This document shows positions 59,662 to 64,000 of a stretch of DNA of 64,000 bases, in pieces. The position numbers and the translations under genes were made by a program. The DNA comes from Candidatus Endomicrobiellum cubanum (lineage in GTDB: Bacteria; Elusimicrobiota; Endomicrobiia; Endomicrobiales; Endomicrobiaceae), in contig JAISYS010000042.1 in assembly GCA_031269735.1 (NCBI GenBank), positions 1-64,000 on the forward strand. Reading direction: 5' to 3'. Under the pieces are notes generated by a model, which did no database searches, was not told the DNA's origin, and saw only the letters and a list, made by a program, of their open reading frames with translations. Position 1 is the first letter of the stretch. Every line of letters begins with the position of its first letter.

Positions 59662-61266
59662 TCATATAATAATTTTTTCAACTTCCGCATCACATTTAAG
59701 TTTGTTATAAGCAATGCCAATACAAAATATCTCTCCTACTAAATTACGACCACGTTTTTTCTTTAAGCTATTCAAAACTCTCTTTTTTGTTGCTTGTAAA
59801 CCACTACCGCTTTTTAATCCAATTAATACACTGAATCTATATTCATCTTTCGGTACGAGTAAAAAACAATCCTCATAACTGTCATACGTAATAGTAAATA
59901 AATGATTCAACATTAAACACAATAATAAATGTATAGTCTTTATAGCATTTTCATGTACATAGTAATAATCCATACATTTACGTACTGCATAAACGCTCCA
60001 TTTAACAAACTTAGTCATATCTCCTATTTCTATAAACTTTATGGCATTAAATGTCTCTTTTCCATTCAATTTTATATACTCCGCAAATATCAAAACAAGC
60101 TTATATCTAGCTGCTATATTAGAAATATACAAACTATAATAATCATGTTCTAATTTTACAGCGGAAACATACCCATAATTTATTAACAATCCCCATAAAG
60201 AAGCAGAATCCATATCTTTAGTGTATAAAGGTTCTACATTTATATAAGTTGTTATTTCGTTTCCCTCTATAAATTTATAAAACTCAGATATAAAATTGTA
60301 TTTAGCATCATTTAACGCTGCTACAAATAAGGATATAATATCTTCATTTAACTCATATTTTTCTATACCAGATGTAATATACTTTGCAACATCTTTAGGA
60401 TTATACAGATACCTATCTTGCACTTCTAAGTCACAATAAGCCCCTTTTACTGTTTCTATATCAAATCCATAATATCTACTAAGGTTGTTTAACTCTCTTA
60501 AACTATATCCAAAGTATTCTCTGTAACTACTAATTAATACTGTATAAAACCCTATGCCTTCAATATTTAAGAAGACACTACTTTTTCCAACACACTGCAC
60601 ACCAGTGAATATAGCTCTATACAAATATAAGTTATCCTTTAATACAAAACTAAAGAATAACATAAAGAATGCATTTAGTTCATGCATATACCTACCCGAA
60701 TAACATTCGAGCAACGGAATATCATAATTATCTATTAACAATATAATTTCTTTGTCAAATAAATCTCTTACACATTTCATCAAAACTGTTAAAGAATTAC
60801 TCAACTCATCTGGTGTAGCTAAAGCAGATTCCAATCTCGTATAAAGCTTAATCATCTCTATGCAAGAAGGTTTATGCATATCAACTACATTGGCAGAAAT
60901 ATAATCTATATATTTTTTATAAGCTACTAATAAACTTATACGAAATTTGTCTAAAAGTTCTTCTTTTGTTGCTGAATCTTTACATGGCTTAAAATCCACT
61001 TTTATAACTGGCATAGTGTTAATAAGCTCAAAAGTATCTGCATAAGAAATATCAAAATTACTAAATGCTTGTTTTGTATCTGCAGTTATATCGAAAAAGG
61101 ACTCCAGCATGCTTAAATTTACTGACTTACCAAATCCTGGTGGCCTTGTTATTACTGTAACTCTATCTTCTGTTAATAAAATATCATCTACTAACAATGT
61201 TTTATCTACATAATACTGCGTATTCGCTAAAAACTCAACAAAAGAATTAGAGTTGCCCATGGCCAC
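59662..61266 (-). CDS. AAA-ATPase-like/PD-(D/E)XK family protein with degenerate motifs, no Fic domain
   Basis: Aligned with 24131..26428: ITRPPGFGKSVNLSML, LLIDNYDIPLL, VLIGLKSGSG, GEIFCIGIAYNKLKCD. Confidence 0.7.
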   Translation of the reverse strand: MAMGNSNSFVEFLANTQYYVDKTLLVDDILLTEDRVTVITRPPGFGKSVNLSMLESFFDITADTKQAFSNFDISYADTFELINTMPVIKVDFKPCKDSATKEELLDKFRISLLVAYKKYIDYISANVVDMHKPSCIEMIKLYTRLESALATPDELSNSLTVLMKCVRDLFDKEIILLIDNYDIPLLECYSGRYMHELNAFFMLFFSFVLKDNLYLYRAIFTGVQCVGKSSVFLNIEGIGFYTVLISSYREYFGYSLRELNNLSRYYGFDIETVKGAYCDLEVQDRYLYNPKDVAKYITSGIEKYELNEDIISLFVAALNDAKYNFISEFYKFIEGNEITTYINVEPLYTKDMDSASLWGLLINYGYVSAVKLEHDYYSLYISNIAARYKLVLIFAEYIKLNGKETFNAIKFIEIGDMTKFVKWSVYAVRKCMDYYYVHENAIKTIHLLLCLMLNHLFTITYDSYEDCFLLVPKDEYRFSVLIGLKSGSGLQATKKRVLNSLKKKRGRNLVGEIFCIGIAYNKLKCDAEVEKIII

Positions 61267-61288
61267 CCCTCACAAACATATTACCTTT

Positions 61289-61561
61289 CTAAAAGAAATC
61301 ACTATGTGTCCCTGTCCGCATCAATGTAAGAACAAGAATATTGTCTTTTATTTTATACATCAAAAGCTAATCTGATGTAATATGACATTCTCTACATCCT
61401 TGCCATTCACCCTGTAAGGCATGGTCTTTATTTCTTTGCGGTAATTTCTTTCCAGCAACTAGCAAAGCCACAACAGTATTTAACAGTTTAATATCATACC
61501 CACGTTTTATAAGAGCTTTTAAGTCTTTGTCAAAACGTTTAGTTGTGCTAAGCTTATACAT
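61289..61561 (-). pseudogene. yafQ: YafQ-family mRNA interferase toxin interrupted by in-frame TAG
   Basis: ORF 61367..61561 ends ...GCRECHITSD*; the same frame continues LLMYKIKDNILVLTLMRTGTHSDFF* to 61289; TAG sits where a Trp is expected. Confidence 0.8.
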
Positions 61562-61847
61562 CGCCCTTTAACACCTCATCCATTATCTCTGCAAAACTAG
61601 AATATCTTTTTGCATTTGGGTCATTACTAATACGCTCAGCCTCTTTAATAGCTGCAACAGTAACAGGGTTTGGTACATTCGAAGAAATAGTAAAAGGCAT
61701 TCTGTGTAACCTCACGCATTGACGTAAAAACACATCGATAGCAACTGACATATTCATTCCTAGTTCATCAAAAAGCTTAACCGCCTTATCTTTAAGCTCC
61801 TTATCTACAGTAACAGATATGCGAGATTTCATAAATGGCCTCCTCAT
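61554..61847 (-). CDS. dinJ: RelB/DinJ-family antitoxin
   Basis: MKSRISVTVDKELKDKAVKLFDELGMNMSVAIDVFLRQCVR. Confidence 0.85.
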   Translation of the reverse strand: MRRPFMKSRISVTVDKELKDKAVKLFDELGMNMSVAIDVFLRQCVRLHRMPFTISSNVPNPVTVAAIKEAERISNDPNAKRYSSFAEIMDEVLKGDV

Positions 61848-62989
61848 CTTTTTCTCAAACTCAAAAGATACCCTGCACGTTTTTGTATATGACGTTCTAT
61901 GGCCATTAAACGAACTTCAGACAAATTTAGTTTTGGATGCCGAATAAACTTAAAACCAAACAAACTGCGCAATTTATCTGCTTGCCTTGTGCTCATTGCC
62001 TTTATACAATTTTCTTCAAACGTGGTTGCTCCATTTGCAGGGAAACGTGTTTTTGCATATTGGTCTAAATTAAGTATATCCTCATCCATTGCAAAATTAA
62101 ATAACGACATACCATGGTCAAACAACGGAGCTGGTGCAACCACATTTCCGCTATGGTTATTGCGTAACACACCAAAATTACCAAAGTGTCTATCTGTATT
62201 GTAAATCACCGCATCAAACACAAGCATGTCTCGTATCTTATTTATAAATTCAACACCATGCTCATTATAATAACGCATTACAGCATCAAGACCACCACTT
62301 TTGACAATACGACCAATTGGAACATATGCTGTATTTATACTAGTAAACAATTTACATTTAGAGGCTAGTATACCTTTCCAATTTTCCAAATCATAATGTA
62401 CTGCTGAGATACCCATGACATCAGCAATTTGACTGGCATAATATTCACTATAGGGTTCATTTCCCGTATTGACAAAACCGCTTGTACCACCTTTGTACAA
62501 ATATATACCATCACCATCAATGTATCGCCATGCTTTCGGTAGCATTCCGTTAGTAGTAAGTTCAGGTGATGTTGTAAAAGATATATCACCTTGTGTTACA
62601 CCCGTATAAGCCACTAAAGATAAAATTTCAGAAAAACGGTTCTCGTACAAGTTATAGTCTGCAAATCTACCTTCGAAACCCGCTGGTACAACCCAATAAC
62701 TATCGTTGAGAGATAATCCCTTGCACACATCAATTATACCTTTAGTGTCTCCCATAGATAGACCCAACGATTTCAGGATTTCTTCTACAAACTCCCTGTT
62801 CTTTGGAATTGTACGATGTTCAAGCCAGATTGGAAGTCCTACATTGTCAGGAGTAAGGTCAAGCGGTAACAAATTTCGCGATTCCCCAAAACTAATAATT
62901 TCAGATGTAAGACCACCCCATTCTCCTTTGATAAGTGAGAATGTGATAAGAGTTATATCAAAAAGTCGTAACTCATATAAATTACCCAA
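61844..62989 (-). CDS. HipA-like Ser/Thr kinase (copy C)
   Basis: VIYNTDRHFGNFGVLRN and PAPLFDHGMSLF kinase motifs. Confidence 0.75.
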   Translation of the reverse strand: MGNLYELRLFDITLITFSLIKGEWGGLTSEIISFGESRNLLPLDLTPDNVGLPIWLEHRTIPKNREFVEEILKSLGLSMGDTKGIIDVCKGLSLNDSYWVVPAGFEGRFADYNLYENRFSEILSLVAYTGVTQGDISFTTSPELTTNGMLPKAWRYIDGDGIYLYKGGTSGFVNTGNEPYSEYYASQIADVMGISAVHYDLENWKGILASKCKLFTSINTAYVPIGRIVKSGGLDAVMRYYNEHGVEFINKIRDMLVFDAVIYNTDRHFGNFGVLRNNHSGNVVAPAPLFDHGMSLFNFAMDEDILNLDQYAKTRFPANGATTFEENCIKAMSTRQADKLRSLFGFKFIRHPKLNLSEVRLMAIERHIQKRAGYLLSLRKR

Positions 62990-62995
62990 TTTATC

Positions 62996-64000
62996 TCACC
63001 TTATCATTTGCTTCTTTACTGCATCTCGTAGTCTATACGTTTCAAAATTCATGACTCTACTTTTACCTTTTAGTTTTCTACGCCAATAATCTAATAAATC
63101 ACTCATAGTTTGCTCAAATGTGTATTCAGGCGCCCATCCAGTGTGGGAGCCAAATTTATTAAAATCTGAAGTCTGTACATCAACTACGTTGCTTAAAGAC
63201 TTCCTAGTATACTTTACCTTAATATCTTTAACCGTTGAAAAAGACAGCAATATGTCTAACACATCTCCGAGTTTACATGTATGCGTACCTACCATATCAT
63301 AATAGGCACCCGACAAAGGCTTAACGGTCACCAACATATAATAAGCTCGTGCTATATCTCTAACATCTGCCCATGTACACACCAAATCAAGATTATCTAC
63401 CTCTATTACAGGTGCTGATAACCCATCTTCAATCATAACTATTTTCTTTGCAAAAGCAGACTCCGCAAAAACATCTCCTCTCCTTGGGCCAGTATGAACA
63501 CACGTCTTTGTTGTCATTACATGCATATTATAGGCTTCCGCATAATATCTTCCTAATAAATCTTTGCATGTCTCTGAAATCGCATAAATCGATGTAGGAT
63601 TAACACTTAAATTACCATAAGGCGACATACAAAATATCGCATTAGACGAACAAACATGAATAATTGGATTCTGATTTAATACTTTAACACTCTCTAATAA
63701 GCTTGCCGTACCTAGAATATTTATATTCAACGTATCAATTGGAGCCTTAATCCCAGCTAAGGGATAACTTTGTGCTGCCAAATGAAAAATATAATCTGGT
63801 TTAACTTCTGTCAGAATCGTAATTAAAGATACCTGGTCATTCATATCCCCGTAACGCATAAACAACTTATCATTATTATTGACACGTTCTAATAAGTGCT
63901 GGATATTATCCAGCGAACTTCGCCATCTTGCTACCCCATAAACATCCCAATTAGTATTCTTCAATAAATAATCTGCTAAATGCGAACCTGCCATTCCCGT
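62996..64000 (-). CDS. NAD-dependent epimerase/dehydratase (GDP-mannose 4,6-dehydratase-like), N-terminus beyond window
   Basis: TGMAGSHLADYLL, YIFHLAAQSYP, NILGTASLLES; frame open to window edge. Confidence 0.75.
   Translation of the reverse strand, partial: TGMAGSHLADYLLKNTNWDVYGVARWRSSLDNIQHLLERVNNNDKLFMRYGDMNDQVSLITILTEVKPDYIFHLAAQSYPLAGIKAPIDTLNINILGTASLLESVKVLNQNPIIHVCSSNAIFCMSPYGNLSVNPTSIYAISETCKDLLGRYYAEAYNMHVMTTKTCVHTGPRRGDVFAESAFAKKIVMIEDGLSAPVIEVDNLDLVCTWADVRDIARAYYMLVTVKPLSGAYYDMVGTHTCKLGDVLDILLSFSTVKDIKVKYTRKSLSNVVDVQTSDFNKFGSHTGWAPEYTFEQTMSDLLDYWRRKLKGKSRVMNFETYRLRDAVKKQMIR

Noticed and set aside
61367-61369. TAG as a recoded sense codon (phage-style code change) to explain yafQ
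   Set aside because: TAG is used as the natural terminator of other genes in the window (e.g. ends at 6822 and 7444), so a local nonsense mutation is simpler.
1-64000. tRNA/rRNA genes, insertion sequences, integrase or relaxase genes
   Set aside because: None recognised by eye; absence is not proven without a dedicated search (tRNAscan-SE, ISfinder, HMMER).

Overview
64 kb of low-GC, apparently Firmicutes/Clostridia-type DNA in which essentially every credible gene is on the minus strand. It looks like a large conjugative plasmid, ICE or plasmid-phage-like element. Modules, by increasing coordinate: (1) a Tad/type II-like pilus cluster (pilin/TadE-like single-TM proteins, a fused double T2SSF platform, TadA ATPase, TadZ-like and CpaB-like proteins) with an embedded YfiH/PgeF laccase-domain gene; (2) replication/recombination genes (OB-fold/SSB-like, RuvC-like, stand-alone CHC2 zinc finger, DnaB-like helicase, DnaC/DnaI-like loader); (3) a dense toxin-antitoxin-like island (DUF4160 pair, two HipA-like kinases, MntA/HepT with diverged HepT paralogs, Fic/VbhA-type antitoxin, and two AAA-ATPase/PD-(D/E)XK proteins fused to Fic domains); (4) surface proteins (CWB2, lipoproteins); (5) a VirB4-type secretion and cell-wall hydrolase module with very large membrane proteins; (6) a HipA-like/DinJ/YafQ module and a sugar-nucleotide epimerase. 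The most striking signal is a non-coding tract at about 37726-38076. On the minus strand it parses almost perfectly into 5-nt words starting with G (GNNNN), punctuated by 12 six-nt words of the GAAATG type. It lies directly downstream of a 199-aa protein with a glycine-rich C-terminus and ends next to a perfect hairpin; I do not know a described system with this architecture. A second theme is recurrent loss of toxin active sites: an in-frame TAG in yafQ, an internally deleted hepT, HepT paralogs lacking RX4HXY, degenerate Fic motifs and a HipA-like D-to-N change. All family calls come from reading motifs by eye; no database search was run.
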